From positions 1 to 43,807 of the forward strand of contig MNYW01000092.1 in assembly GCA_001873295.1 (NCBI GenBank): a DNA stretch of 43,807 bases, read 5' to 3'. Below are positions 9,045 to 23,102 of the stretch, piece after piece. The notes beneath the pieces are model-generated. The model had not been told where the DNA came from. It saw only the letters and a program-made list of their open reading frames with translations, and searched no databases. Made by a program: the position numbers and the translations under genes. Positions within the stretch are counted from its first letter, which is position 1, and every line of letters starts with the position of its first letter. The DNA is from Nitrospirae bacterium CG2_30_70_394. GTDB lineage: Bacteria; CG2-30-53-67; CG2-30-70-394.

Positions 9045-10462
9045 CCGCGCAGGACGCGGTCGATGGCGGCGGCGGCCTGGCGGCCCTCGGCGATGGCCCA
9101 GACCACCAGCGACGCCCCGCGGTGCATGTCGCCGGCGGCGAAGACGGTCGGGATCGAGGTCTGGTACTGGTCGTTCACCTGCACGTTGCCGCGCGCGTCG
9201 AGCTTCATCCCGAGTGTTTCGATGAGCCCCGTGTGGACCGGGCGGAGGAATCCCATGGCCAGCAGGACCAGCTCCGTCTCGAGGGTGAACTCCGAGTCGG
9301 CGATCTCCACCATCTGGCGGCGGCCGTGGGCGTCTGGGTCGCTCCACGCGAGGCGGACGCCGTGCAGGTGGGTCACCCGTCCCGCCCTGCCGGTGAGCCG
9401 CTTGGTGGCGATGGACCACTCGCGCGCGCACCCCTCGGCGTGGGAGGTGGAGGTGCGCAAGACCATCGGCCAGTTGGGCCAGGTCCCGGGCTCCGGCTCC
9501 TGGGGTGGCTGCGGCAACAGCTCGAACTGGTGGACCGCGAGCGCCCCCTGGCGGTTGGCGGTGCCGACGCAGTCGCTGCCCGTGTCGCCGCCGCCGATCA
9601 CCACCACCCGCTTGCCGCGTGCGTCGATGCGCTCTGCCTCCGGGATGGAATCGCCGGCCACCACGCGGTTTTGTTGGATGAGGTAGTCGAGGGCGAAGTG
9701 GATCCCCTTGAGGTCGCGGCCCGGGACCTCCAAGTCGCGCGGCTGGCCGGCGCCACCGGCGAGCAGCACCGCGTCAAACTCGCTCACCAGCCGGTCCGCG
9801 GGGAGGTCGACGCCGACGTTGATGTTGGTGCGCAGCTCCACCCCCTCCGCCACCAGTTGGGCGATGCGCCGGTCGAGGAGTGGCTTCTCCAGCTTGAAGT
9901 CGGGGATGCCGTAGCGCAGGAGGCCGCCGATTCGGTCCGCCTTTTCAAACAGCACGGCGGTGTGGCCGGCGCGGGCCAGCTCTTGGGCGGCGGCGAGTCC
10001 CGCCGGCCCGGAGCCGACCACCGCAACCCTTTTTCCGCTCTGCACCGGCGCCGGCCGCGGCTCAATCCATCCCTCGCTGAAGCCGCGCTCGGCGATCACC
10101 TTCTCGATGTTGCGGATGGTGACCGGGGCGTGCTCCAGGTTGATCACGCACGACGCCTCACACGGTGCCGGGCAGATGCGGCCAGTGACCTCGGGCAGGT
10201 TGTTGGTGGCGTGCAGGCGGGCCACCGCCTCTTTCCAGCGGCCGCGGTAGACGAGGTCGTTCCACTCGGGGATCAGGTTATGGAGCGGGCAGCCGTGGTG
10301 GCAGAAGGGGATGCCACAGTCCATGCAGCGTGCCCCCTGCTCGCGCAGCTTCGCCTCCGAAAGGTCGAGGGTGAACTCGCGAAAGTTGGTGAGCCGCTCC
10401 GCGACCGGGGCGTAGGCGGGCAGCTCGCGGGGGAACTCCAAGAAGCCGGTGATCTTTCCCAT
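9041..10462 (-). CDS. gltD: Glutamate synthase, small (NADPH) subunit
   Basis: GltD takes electrons from NADPH through FAD and passes them by iron-sulfur clusters to GltB. The 473 residues show the N-terminal cluster cysteines [14 protein letters not shown] and CPAPCEASC. The FAD site is [19 protein letters not shown], the NADPH site [12 protein letters not shown] and the C-terminal FAD motif [18 protein letters not shown]. It starts at ATG 10462 ([10 protein letters not shown]), 99 bp after the gltB stop. Its stop codon lies inside the terminal CTAG of repeat R2. Confidence 0.97.
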   Translation of the reverse strand: MGKITGFLEFPRELPAYAPVAERLTNFREFTLDLSEAKLREQGARCMDCGIPFCHHGCPLHNLIPEWNDLVYRGRWKEAVARLHATNNLPEVTGRICPAPCEASCVINLEHAPVTIRNIEKVIAERGFSEGWIEPRPAPVQSGKRVAVVGSGPAGLAAAQELARAGHTAVLFEKADRIGGLLRYGIPDFKLEKPLLDRRIAQLVAEGVELRTNINVGVDLPADRLVSEFDAVLLAGGAGQPRDLEVPGRDLKGIHFALDYLIQQNRVVAGDSIPEAERIDARGKRVVVIGGGDTGSDCVGTANRQGALAVHQFELLPQPPQEPEPGTWPNWPMVLRTSTSHAEGCAREWSIATKRLTGRAGRVTHLHGVRLAWSDPDAHGRRQMVEIADSEFTLETELVLLAMGFLRPVHTGLIETLGMKLDARGNVQVNDQYQTSIPTVFAAGDMHRGASLVVWAIAEGRQAAAAIDRVLRG

Positions 10463-10561
10463 GGAAACCTCGCGGGGGAGGGGATCGTGATTCGCGTTAG
10501 GCGTGCAGCCACGCGCTCCGCGGCGATGGGCGGGGGGTGGAGGAGAGGCGGTGGCCGCACC

Positions 10562-15103
<4,542 letters not shown>

Positions 15104-15710
15104 AAAAGCCTCCTCATGCGGCGTCGATCGCCCCCCGTAAGAGGGCTCGATCGGGCGGTGAGATGGTAGTAACTTGTTGTTTCTAAAGTAGAATAACGCC
15201 ACGGCGAAGCCGTTCACGGTAACAGCGCCCGCTCCGGCTGGTCAAACCCGACCGCCTCGGCGTGCGGCTTGCGGCGCGGGTCACCTGGGGCCAGGGGAGA
15301 ACCACGGGCGGAACGATGGGCCAGTCCCGCCCCCTGCCGCGCCTACGCCTCCTCGTGGCTGCATCGTGCGCGCGCCCGCTTGCTTGCATCACGCTCGACC
15401 AAGTTCGACAGACTCCTCGCGGTCACTTGAACGGCGGGTGGGTGAGTTGGGGAACTCACACCCTAGCCATCTCGCACGAACGGTTGGCGCCTTGTTCGCC
15501 TTGGCGTCCGCCACCACCGAAAGTCAGCCGTTGGAAAGCGCCGGCGAACCGATCGGGTGGGAATCGATTCGGATCCGGAGGCGACGACCGACGGCGGGCA
15601 GGGGAAGCGCTGGGCGGGATCTCAACGACCGCCGGAGCGCAACGCCGGCTGGGGAAAGGCCGTATGCTTCGGTCGGCCGTTGAGCCACAGCCCGCTTTTG
15701 TTCTTTACCC
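15104..15710. other. Intergenic region between divergent gltB and the FGGY kinase
   Basis: No supported gene. The left 100 bp hold the AT-rich presumed gltB promoter (15165-15200). A partial family A repeat ends near 15419. A small perfect hairpin GTGAGTT-GGGG-AACTCAC lies at 15442-15459. No clear promoter was found for the kinase. Confidence 0.5.
15360..15419. repeat. Partial family A repeat, R5 (right end only)
   Basis: The right end ACCAAGTTCGACAGACTCC resembles the right ends of R2 and R3. GCCCGCTTG about 20 bp before it is shared with R2. A left end could not be confirmed, so this is a diverged or truncated copy. Confidence 0.6.
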
Positions 15711-17072
15711 ATGGCCCTCCTCGCCCTTGACCTCGGCAGCACACGGATCAAGGCGGCGATTGCGGACGCGGCGGGCCAGCTTGGGGAGGTCGGGGTTGTG
15801 GCGGCGCCACCTCTGCGGGTGGCGGGTGCGGCGGTGAGCGGGGATGCAGCGGCGTATGCCGCGGCGGCGCGGGCGCTGGTCGATCGCCTTGGTGGCGCAA
15901 GCCCGTCGCACCGCCTCGCCGTGGCCTGCCAGCGCTCCTCCTTCCTCCTGTGGGATCGGGCGACCGGCGCGCCGGCCACGCGGCTGATCTGCTGGCAGGA
16001 CCGCTCCGCCGCCGCCTGGTGCGGTGCCCACCGCCACCTCGCCGCCGCGATCACCGCCGCCACCGGTCTGCCCCTCTCGCCCCACTACGCCGGCCCTAAG
16101 CTCGCCGCCCTCTTGGCCCAAGAGCCCCACCTGCGGCCACGCCTCGCCACCGGCAGCCTGCGCTTCGGGACCCTGGAGAGCTTTCTCCTGGGCTCCCTGT
16201 CGCGCGGCAGTCTCCACCGCACCGACCTGACGATGGCGAGCCGCACCCTGCTCGTGGACCTCGCGACGGGCTCATGGTCTGCGCCGCTCCTCGACGCCTT
16301 CGGGATCCCTCCCGCCTGTTTGCCGGAGCTCGGTCTCACCGCGGGGATCGAGCTGGACCTGGCGCCCCACCTTCGTCTGGTGGCCTCGATTGCGGATCAG
16401 CCCGCCGCCTGCCTGGCGTTGCTCGGCGGTGCGGCGACGGCGACGGTGGTCAACCTGGGCACCGGCGGCTTCGTGCTCCACCCGACCGGCACCACGCCGG
16501 TTCGCCTCCCCGGCTACCTCACCACCCCCCTTTGCGCGCTGGCGGCACAAACCCTCTTTGCCCTCGAAGGGACGATCAACGGCGCCGGGGCTGCCCTCGA
16601 TCGGTACGGCAGCCCGCCCACCGACCTCCCCGAGACCGACCCGACGCCGGACGCCTTTTGCCTCCCCGATCTCGCTGGCGCCGGTGCCCCCCACTGGCGG
16701 CCGGATCTCGGTTTCACCCTCTCGTCCGCCGCCCAGCCCCTTGGCGCGGCGGGCCGCCGCCGTGTCGTCCTCGAAGGGCTCCTCTTTCGGGTGCGCGAGA
16801 TCCTCGACGCCCTCGCCCCCGCCGGGGATCGAGTGGTGGTGGGTGGTGGCGCCACCCTCGACCCGGCGGTCGCCGCCGGCCTCGCCGCGCTGCTCGGCCG
16901 GCCGGTGGCGGTGGCCGGCGAGGCCGAGGCGACCCTTACCGGCGCCGCCCGCCTCGCCGCCCTGGCCCCACCGCCGCCCGCCACCCGCACCGTCGCCGCC
17001 TCCCCGGCCGGCGCCTATCTACCCGAGAAGTACCCGCGCTGGCGCGCCTGGCTCGGGCAACTCCTTCGCTGA
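15711..17072 (+). CDS. FGGY-family carbohydrate kinase
   Basis: An ATP-dependent sugar or polyol kinase of 453 residues. The phosphate 1 loop LALDLGSTRIKAAIAD begins it, and NLGTGGFV at about 245 and VVVGGGATLDPAVAAGLAALLGRPV near 375-400 match the ATPase fold of glycerol and xylulose kinases. It is a little short (typical 480-520), and the substrate cannot be read from the sequence. It is alone on its strand, divergent from gltB and convergent with the PEP-CTERM gene. No clear ribosome site precedes the ATG. Confidence 0.82.
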   Translation: MALLALDLGSTRIKAAIADAAGQLGEVGVVAAPPLRVAGAAVSGDAAAYAAAARALVDRLGGASPSHRLAVACQRSSFLLWDRATGAPATRLICWQDRSAAAWCGAHRHLAAAITAATGLPLSPHYAGPKLAALLAQEPHLRPRLATGSLRFGTLESFLLGSLSRGSLHRTDLTMASRTLLVDLATGSWSAPLLDAFGIPPACLPELGLTAGIELDLAPHLRLVASIADQPAACLALLGGAATATVVNLGTGGFVLHPTGTTPVRLPGYLTTPLCALAAQTLFALEGTINGAGAALDRYGSPPTDLPETDPTPDAFCLPDLAGAGAPHWRPDLGFTLSSAAQPLGAAGRRRVVLEGLLFRVREILDALAPAGDRVVVGGGATLDPAVAAGLAALLGRPVAVAGEAEATLTGAARLAALAPPPPATRTVAASPAGAYLPEKYPRWRAWLGQLLR

Positions 17073-17147
17073 GGGTCGGTTGGCCACCGGCGCGCGCCCT
17101 GCCCAGTGGGTCAGACGCGCCGCCGGCGGGGAGGTGGGACCCCTCCG

Positions 17148-18032
17148 TTACTCGTGCCCCACCGCGGAGCTGGGGGCGACCCTGAACGAACGGGAAGCGC
17201 GGCGACGGCGGACGACGCCCATCGTGGCCAGGCCGGCGACCACCAGCGCCACGCTGGCCGGCTCGGGCACCACTCCGGCCATCATCTCCGATGCGCCGTC
17301 TGGGGATGCGGCAACCAGCACGAAGCTGCCCGACAGGCTCAATGTGTCTAAGGCCGGCAGCGGCGGCAGTGCCAGGGGCAGACCGGAGATCACCTCCCCG
17401 AACCCGGCGCTCGGCCCCACGAAGTGAAGCTCCGATGCGCCCAGAGGTCCGAGGGCAGCGCTCGAGTAGTCGATCACCGCGTCAAAGCTCTGAGATCCCA
17501 GTGCACCGGCGGCTACCGCGTAGGCAATCGGGAGCAGCCCCCCCGCCACCCCGCCGCCATCGACGCTGAACGAGACCGAAAAATCCGCCCGCGTCTCCAT
17601 GGCGCCGGCGCCCGGGTCGGGCGCGCCTTGGCTAGCGATCGCCCCCAACAGCGGGTCGATCCCCGACCAGTCGGCGGGAATGACCACGCGCGCCATGGTG
17701 GGCGAAAAATCGTAGGCGACGGTGATCTGACCAAATCCGGTCGGCGGGTCCGGCGTGAAACCCGAGTCCGTCCCCGCCGGAGTCGGCCCCAAGGGGAGCG
17801 GCCCAAGGACCGCATACGCCACCCCGCCGGAACTGAACGTGAACGTGGTCCAGTTCGTCCCCGCTACGATGCCCACGATCGCCGCCTCCGCGGTGACACC
17901 ACCGAAAACACAGGCGCCCAGCCACAGCGCGGGGAGCAACAGAAGCCTTCGCAAAGCCGACCGCAAGCGGGGCGTGGCCCCAGGGTTGTCGAGCCGGCGA
18001 GCGAAACACGGAGAACCGAGGTGAGCACTCAT
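17148..18032 (-). CDS. Secreted PEP-CTERM protein (exosortase substrate)
   Basis: A 294 residue exported protein. The N-terminus has an Arg-rich stretch and a hydrophobic core (LLLLPALWLGACVFGGV) ending near AEA, a signal peptide. The middle is Gly/Ser/Thr-rich, probably beta sandwich, with no motif I know. The C-terminus carries the sorting signal VPEP-ASVALVVAGLATMGVV-RRRR, recognised by exosortase in Gram-negative bacteria. An unusual tail of about 14 residues follows the basic cluster. AGGAGG lies seven bases before the ATG. No exosortase is in the window. Such proteins usually go to biofilm or exopolysaccharide matrix. Confidence 0.88.
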   Translation of the reverse strand: MSAHLGSPCFARRLDNPGATPRLRSALRRLLLLPALWLGACVFGGVTAEAAIVGIVAGTNWTTFTFSSGGVAYAVLGPLPLGPTPAGTDSGFTPDPPTGFGQITVAYDFSPTMARVVIPADWSGIDPLLGAIASQGAPDPGAGAMETRADFSVSFSVDGGGVAGGLLPIAYAVAAGALGSQSFDAVIDYSSAALGPLGASELHFVGPSAGFGEVISGLPLALPPLPALDTLSLSGSFVLVAASPDGASEMMAGVVPEPASVALVVAGLATMGVVRRRRASRSFRVAPSSAVGHE

Positions 18033-18558
18033 GGGGAGCCTCCTAGTGGGGTGGGGTTAACACGCCGTCCATGGAATCGTTACTAAAATAAGGGTGATTG
18101 CAAGGTTACTTTTTGACAAGGACAGCTCCGTGGCTGGATCGAGCGATCGCCCCGCGTGCGGGTAGCAGGCGCTAGGAGCCCGGCGATGGCGCAGTCGGGT
18201 GTGGGGTGGAGAGCACGCGGTGCGGCGATCACGTTTGGGCGACCCCTCCCAAGACCGCCCAAGCGTGTGGGTGGACAGCGCGCGCGGTGCGGCGATCACC
18301 GGCCTCGCCGGTGGTGGCGCCACCGGGGCGAGGTGCTCTTGTCCCCGCACAGCGGGGACCACGCCGTGGGGTCGCCTGGCCGGGCCATGTGGGGAGGGGG
18401 CGAGCCAACCCCCTCCGCCGCGCACGCGCGGCAGCCTTCCCCGCCGGTCGTCTTCGGTGGGGCGCGGAGGGTGCGGCGGCGCCCGTCGCCTGCACGCGCC
18501 GCCGTATGCCACTCCAGGAGCGCGGTGCGATGGGTGCGGCGGCGGTGCTCGCCCTCCC
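18033..18558. other. Non-coding region with hairpins and an imperfect direct-repeat pair
   Basis: No supported gene. Direct repeats of 34-35 bp begin GTGTGGG at 18199 and 18265 and end GGTGCGGCGATCAC, with 32 bp between. Two hairpins follow: CCTCGCC/GGCGAGG with GGTGG/CCACC inside (18303-18333), and GTCCCCGC-ACA-GCGGGGAC (18341-18359). They lie downstream of the response regulator gene and may end its transcript, but no U-run follows. The AT-rich stretch near 18075-18120 probably holds the PEP-CTERM gene promoter. Confidence 0.55.
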
Positions 18559-19899
18559 TTAGAGGCCGTGCTTCTCTAACCGGTAGTCGAGGGTGTGGCG
18601 GGTGAGGTGGAGGAGGCGGGCGGCGGCGGCCTTGTTGCCGCCGGTGCGGGCGAGGGCCTGGGTGATGAGCTGGCGCTCGACCTCCGCCAGATCCGCGCCA
18701 GCGGGCGGCAGTTGCCACTGGGCAGCGGCGGCGGCAGGCAGGAGGTCGGCCGCGAGCTGCTCCCGGGTCAGCTCTTGGGCCGGGTAGAGGAGCGCCCACC
18801 GTTCACACAGGTTCTTCAGCTCGCGGATGTTCCCGGGCCACGGCGCCTCCTCCAGCAGCCGCACCGCGGCCGCGGAGAGGGTGGCCAGTTCCCGGCCGTG
18901 GCGCTGGGCGGCTTGCTGGAGAAACTCCGCGGCGAGGCGAGCGAGATCGGCGCGCCGTTCGCGCAGCGGCGGCATGGCCAGGGTGATGACCGCGAGGCGG
19001 TAGTAGAGGTCGTTGCGAAAGCGGCCGCTGGCCATCATCGCTCGCAGGTCTTGGTGGGTGGCCGCGATCACCCGGGCGTCGACGCGCACCGGCCGATCCG
19101 CGCCCACCGCCTGCACCTCGCCTCCCTGCAGGAAGCGCAGCAGCTTCACCTGCGCGGCCAGGGGTAGATCGCCGATCTCGTCGAGAAAGAGGGTGCCGCC
19201 GTCGGCGGCCAAGAGGCGGCCGGGGCGGGCGTGGTCGGCGCCGGTGAAGGCGCCCTTCGCGTGGCCGAATAGCTCCGCCTCGACCAGGGTCTCGGGAAGA
19301 GCGCCGCAGTTCACCACCACCCACGGTGCCGCGGCGCGCGGCGAGCGGTCGTGGATCGCCCGCGCGAGGTGCTCCTTGCCGGTGCCGGTCTCGCCGAGGA
19401 TCAGAACGTGGGCGTCGGTGTCGGCGACCGCGAAGGCCTGGGCGTAGATCGCGTTGACCCGCGGCGAGCAGCTCGGGGTGGGCGCGCTGCGAGTGGTGAG
19501 GGCGTCGCGCAACCGCTGGTTGTCGCGCTTGAGCCGTGCCCAGGCAACCGCGCGCTCGACCGTCGCCAGCACGTGCGCCTCGTGAAACGGCTTGGTGATG
19601 AAGTCGAAGGCGCCCGCCTTCATCACCTCCACCGCCCCCTCGACGCTGGCGTAGGCGGTCATCACCACCACCGTCGCCTCTGGATCCTCCGCCAGCACTG
19701 CCGCCAGGACCGCCTGGCCGTCTTGGTGCGGCATGCGCAGATCGGTGAGCAACACCAAGGGCCGCTCTGCGCGGTAACGCTTCACCGCCTCGCGGCCGTC
19801 CGCGGCCTCGCTCACCCGATAGCCCGCGTCCACAAACTGGATGGCGAGGACCTGGCGCACCCCGGGGTCGTCGTCGGCGATGAGGATGAGCGGCGTCAT
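18559..19899 (-). CDS. Sigma-54-dependent response regulator (NtrC family)
   Basis: A 446 residue enhancer-binding protein. I start at ATG 19899 (MTPLILIADDD), where ATGA overlaps the kinase stop; the track's 70 residue extension is a shadow. The receiver domain (1-120) has the acidic pair, phosphoacceptor Asp53 in LLTDLRMP and Lys in FITKPF. The AAA+ domain has GETGTGKEHLARAIH, the sigma-54 contact loop GAFTGA and GGTLFLDEIGDLP. The C-terminal Fis-type helix-turn-helix is GGNKAAAARLLHLTRHTL. It is coupled to the kinase gene, and both are divergent from the lipoprotein operon. That operon has a sigma-54 promoter and paired palindromes, so it is the obvious target. Confidence 0.95.
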   Translation of the reverse strand: MTPLILIADDDPGVRQVLAIQFVDAGYRVSEAADGREAVKRYRAERPLVLLTDLRMPHQDGQAVLAAVLAEDPEATVVVMTAYASVEGAVEVMKAGAFDFITKPFHEAHVLATVERAVAWARLKRDNQRLRDALTTRSAPTPSCSPRVNAIYAQAFAVADTDAHVLILGETGTGKEHLARAIHDRSPRAAAPWVVVNCGALPETLVEAELFGHAKGAFTGADHARPGRLLAADGGTLFLDEIGDLPLAAQVKLLRFLQGGEVQAVGADRPVRVDARVIAATHQDLRAMMASGRFRNDLYYRLAVITLAMPPLRERRADLARLAAEFLQQAAQRHGRELATLSAAAVRLLEEAPWPGNIRELKNLCERWALLYPAQELTREQLAADLLPAAAAAQWQLPPAGADLAEVERQLITQALARTGGNKAAAARLLHLTRHTLDYRLEKHGL

Positions 19900-21056
19900 G
19901 GGGTGGCGCGGGGCAGGGTGAGGACAAAGGTCGTGGTACCCGCGGCGGAGGCGCAACGCAACGTCCCGTGGTGCGCCTCCGCAATCCGCGCCGCGATCGC
20001 CAGGCCGAGCCCGGTCCCCTCGGCGCGGGTGGTAAAGAAGGGATCGAAGACCCGCTCCCGATCGGCGGCGGCGATCGTCTCCCCGCGGTTCTCCACCGCC
20101 AGCTCCCACCCCTCCCCGGTGGTCCGCGACGCGACCTGAATGGTGCTGCCCGGCTCGGCGAACTGGCCGGCGTTGAGGAGCAGGTTGACCAGCACCTGGG
20201 CGAGCTGGTCTCGATCCCCGTCGAGGGTGAGGGCGTCAGAATCCTCGCGCAGCTCCACGCGCAGCCCCTGGGACTCGAGCTGCGGGCGCATCAACAGGAC
20301 GCAGTGGCGGACCACTGCATGCGGATCGAGGGGGCGGATGGCGGGAGTCGCGGGACGGGCGAACTCGAGCACGTGGTGGGTGATCTCCCCCAGGCGGCCG
20401 ATCTCGGACTGGAGGCGATCCAGCAGCGGCGCCACCCGCTCCGGGTGGCTGGTGGCGGAGCGGCGCAGGATGTCCACCGCCCCCTGCATGGTGGTCAAAG
20501 GATTGCGTACCTCGTGGGCGATCCCCGCAGCCATCTGCCCCAGCGCCGCGAGACGCTCGGCGCGGCGCGCAATCGCGTAGCTCCGCGTCGCCTCGGTGAG
20601 GGCCAGATCACGCTGGATCGCGGTTTGCCGGTGGCGCTCCAGCTCGCCGGCCAGGCGGTCGCGCAGCCAGCCGGTGACCCCGCCGACGAGAAAGAGCAGG
20701 ACCATGTCGCTCGCCTGGCTGGCGGTAAACATCCCCGAGTGGAGGTGGGCGCCGTGGCCGCGGTGCGGATAGAGGAGGGCGGCCACCGCCGCGGTGGCGA
20801 TCCCGCCGCGGCTGCCGGACCAGAAGCCGGCGAGGATCACCGGCACGAAGTAGAGCTTCTGGGTGAGGGTCATCCAGAAGGGGGCGCTGGCCAGGTGGAT
20901 GGCGTTGTGGGCGAGCGTGACCCCCACCACCAACAAGGCGATGGTTAGCCAGCGCGCGCGGCGCGCGGAGGCGGGGAGGGGCGGGGTGGCCGCGGGGAGC
21001 GGAGCGCTCCCGCCCGCGGCCGTGGGGCTCCGCTCTTCCGTGGAACCCCCGTTCAT
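19896..21056 (-). CDS. Membrane sensor histidine kinase (NtrB-like)
   Basis: I start at ATG 21056 (MNGGSTEERSP), giving 386 residues; the longer frame would cross the divergent promoter region. About four hydrophobic segments fill residues 35-145 (WLTIALLVVGVTLA, LYFVPVILAGFW, a Gly/Ala-rich helix, DMVLLFLVGGVTGWL). A loop between them, YPHRGHGAHLHSGM, is rich in His and could bind metal. Then come HisKA with GIAHEVRNPLTTMQG and a HATPase with NLLLNAGQFA, FDPFFTT and GTGLGLAIA. It probably phosphorylates the regulator encoded next. The signal is unknown; metal is a guess from the His loop and the target genes. Confidence 0.93.
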   Translation of the reverse strand: MNGGSTEERSPTAAGGSAPLPAATPPLPASARRARWLTIALLVVGVTLAHNAIHLASAPFWMTLTQKLYFVPVILAGFWSGSRGGIATAAVAALLYPHRGHGAHLHSGMFTASQASDMVLLFLVGGVTGWLRDRLAGELERHRQTAIQRDLALTEATRSYAIARRAERLAALGQMAAGIAHEVRNPLTTMQGAVDILRRSATSHPERVAPLLDRLQSEIGRLGEITHHVLEFARPATPAIRPLDPHAVVRHCVLLMRPQLESQGLRVELREDSDALTLDGDRDQLAQVLVNLLLNAGQFAEPGSTIQVASRTTGEGWELAVENRGETIAAADRERVFDPFFTTRAEGTGLGLAIAARIAEAHHGTLRCASAAGTTTFVLTLPRATP

Positions 21057-21074
21057 CGCCCGCCTCGCGGCGGA

Positions 21075-21111
21075 TGCGGCATATGCCGCACTGCCTGCCG
21101 CTTTTGCCGCA
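21075..21111. promoter_or_regulatory. Paired activator sites (TGCGGCA-type palindromes)
   Basis: Site 1 (21075-21090) is the perfect 16 bp palindrome TGCGGCATATGCCGCA. Site 2 (21096-21111), TGCCGCTTTTGCCGCA, matches it at 13 of 16 positions. Centres are 21 bp apart, two helical turns. They lie about 100 bp upstream of the sigma-54 promoter of the lipoprotein operon and 18 bp upstream of the kinase ATG. One regulator bound here could activate the operon and also affect its own genes. Confidence 0.7.
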
Positions 21112-21187
21112 CCCTGCACCGCGGCGCCACCCGCGTCCTCGCCCGAAGGTCCAGCAACTGCGCCCTCCGCCCAGACCACCGCCGGGC

Positions 21188-21204
21188 CGGCACGCGGGTT
21201 GCAA
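21188..21204 (+). promoter_or_regulatory. Sigma-54 promoter of the lipoprotein operon
   Basis: CGGCACGCGGGTTGCAA matches the consensus TGGCACG-N4-TTGCA with one change (first T to C). GG and GC are exactly ten bases apart. Transcription would begin near 21214, about 60 bases before the ATG at 21273. Confidence 0.72.
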
Positions 21205-21272
21205 GCTGCGGTTCGTCCCCGGTGCACCTGCCACCCACCCTGTTCCCGCCTCCCTCGGAGCCGATCGCCGCC

Positions 21273-23102
21273 ATGAATCGCCACCTGTGTCGCCGTGCAA
21301 CGTCGCGGCTGTTATTGCCCGCGGTAGCCCTCGCGTCAACGCTCGCCATGACCGCCGGCTGCGGCAGCAGCAGCGGCAGTGGCGGTACCCCCAGTGGTTC
21401 CACGACCCAGATCACCGGCCAGGCGATCGCCGGGGCGGTGACCGGCACGGTGGTGGTCGCGGATGGCGCCGGGACCACGGTCGCGTCGGCCGCCGTCACC
21501 GCGGGCGGATTCACGGTGAGCGTGGGGGACTCGGCCCTCGATGGGGAGCTCGACTTCGTTGTCACCGGCAGCTACACGGACGAAGTCTCCGGGGAGATGG
21601 TCCAGTTGACCGCCGCCGATCCCCTGGCACTGACCACGGCGGCGGGCCACTTCGTCGCCGGCGCGACCGGCAACGCGCCGATCACCCCCGGGTCTACCGT
21701 CGTGCGCAGGTTGGTCCGGGACCACACCATGACCCTCACCGCCGCGCGCGCCGCCTTCCAGGCCGCGTTCGGCTATGCGCCCGACCTGGACGCGCGGCCG
21801 TTCGATCCCACCGGCACCGCGCCCGCCGCGGCGACCGGCGCCGACGAGGATGAGGCGTTCCGCGCCGGCGTCTTCAGCCAGCTCGCCAGCGACCTCGGCC
21901 TGACCACCGGCGCGGCGATCGCGGCCCTGTTCCGCGGCCTGGCAGACGATCTGGCCGACGGCACCCTCGACGGGCTTGCCGGGGCGGGCCAGCCGGTGAT
22001 GGTCGGCACCGTTGATTTGGCGACACGCCACACGGAGAACGCCCTCTGCGCCCGCCTGCTCACCGCCCACGGCGAGTTTGTAGAGAACACCGCCAACGGT
22101 GGTGGGTTGGCCGCCCCCACCTCTGGTCTGCCGGCGCTGGTCTACGACGGCGCCGGCGCTCGCCGCACGGTCACCACCCCCGGCGGACGGAGGGTGACCG
22201 TCACCCTCAACACCGCGGCCGAGCCGCCGTTCACCGCCGGCTTTTGGACCGCGCGGGTCGCCCACCAGATCACCCTGACGGACGCGGACAACCACGACGC
22301 GCCAATCGACATCACCAGCGACCCGACGATCGTCGACGTGAGCCACCACCCCCTGATGCACATGCTCAGCGGCCACGACCACACCACCCCCCACGCCCAC
22401 GAGCCCGACACCCGCGGCGCGGCCGCGGGCCAGTACGTGCTCGACGCCTACTACGTGATGGCCTCGGAGATGGGGATGGGGGCGATGGCCATGCCCATGG
22501 GAGTGTGGGACTACACAGTGCGGATCGACGAGGACAGCAACCGCGATGGCACGGTGGACACCACCACCGAGGTGATCTTTCACCCGAAGGTGGATCCGCC
22601 GATGGGGGGCGCCGTGCTCTTCGCCCAGGTGAACCACGCCGCCGATACCTGGACCTCCATGGATGGGACGACCGGTCCGCGCCCCTACCGGGTGTGGCTC
22701 CACGAGGTGGTCACCAACGGCGACGGGAGCCACGACCTGACCCTCTTCGTCTCCACCCAGGAGATGGTGGACATGGCGATGGCGGGGATGGACCACCACG
22801 CCGGCATGACCTTCCCGGCGGTCTACCCGGGGTTGACCCTCCACGGTCCGGTGGATGAGATGGGGATGCGCCCGGAGGTCCTGATCGCCACGGTCGCCGT
22901 TGAGGTCTCCACCGACGGCGCGACCTGGGTCGCGTTGGCCGAGGAAGAGCCCTCCAGCGGCCGCTACCAGGTCACCCACCTGGCAGGCCTCGACAATACC
23001 GCCGCCGGTCCGGACACCCTGGCGGTGCGCCTGACGGTGAACGGCCATTCGATGCAGACCGCGGCCGGGGCGGAAAGCCAACTCCTCTTCACCGCGCCGT
23101 AA
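21273..23102 (+). CDS. Large His/Met-rich lipoprotein, first gene of the envelope operon
   Basis: 609 residues starting MNRHLCRR, with a hydrophobic signal ending in a lipobox-like TAGC and a Gly/Ser linker. The region at about 20-200 looks like repeated small beta domains and Ala-rich helices. The second half carries metal-ligand clusters: SHHPLMHMLSGHDHTTPHAH, EMGMGAMAMPMGVWDY and MAMAGMDHHAGM. A DEDSNRDGTVD loop resembles a calcium site. The WTARV...VWDYTVRI layout recalls FixH/CopC-type beta sandwiches, but I do not recognise a family. Copper or another soft metal is a reasonable inference. Its TAA overlaps the next ATG (TAATG). The ribosome site is weak. Confidence 0.85.
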   Translation: MNRHLCRRATSRLLLPAVALASTLAMTAGCGSSSGSGGTPSGSTTQITGQAIAGAVTGTVVVADGAGTTVASAAVTAGGFTVSVGDSALDGELDFVVTGSYTDEVSGEMVQLTAADPLALTTAAGHFVAGATGNAPITPGSTVVRRLVRDHTMTLTAARAAFQAAFGYAPDLDARPFDPTGTAPAAATGADEDEAFRAGVFSQLASDLGLTTGAAIAALFRGLADDLADGTLDGLAGAGQPVMVGTVDLATRHTENALCARLLTAHGEFVENTANGGGLAAPTSGLPALVYDGAGARRTVTTPGGRRVTVTLNTAAEPPFTAGFWTARVAHQITLTDADNHDAPIDITSDPTIVDVSHHPLMHMLSGHDHTTPHAHEPDTRGAAAGQYVLDAYYVMASEMGMGAMAMPMGVWDYTVRIDEDSNRDGTVDTTTEVIFHPKVDPPMGGAVLFAQVNHAADTWTSMDGTTGPRPYRVWLHEVVTNGDGSHDLTLFVSTQEMVDMAMAGMDHHAGMTFPAVYPGLTLHGPVDEMGMRPEVLIATVAVEVSTDGATWVALAEEEPSSGRYQVTHLAGLDNTAAGPDTLAVRLTVNGHSMQTAAGAESQLLFTAP

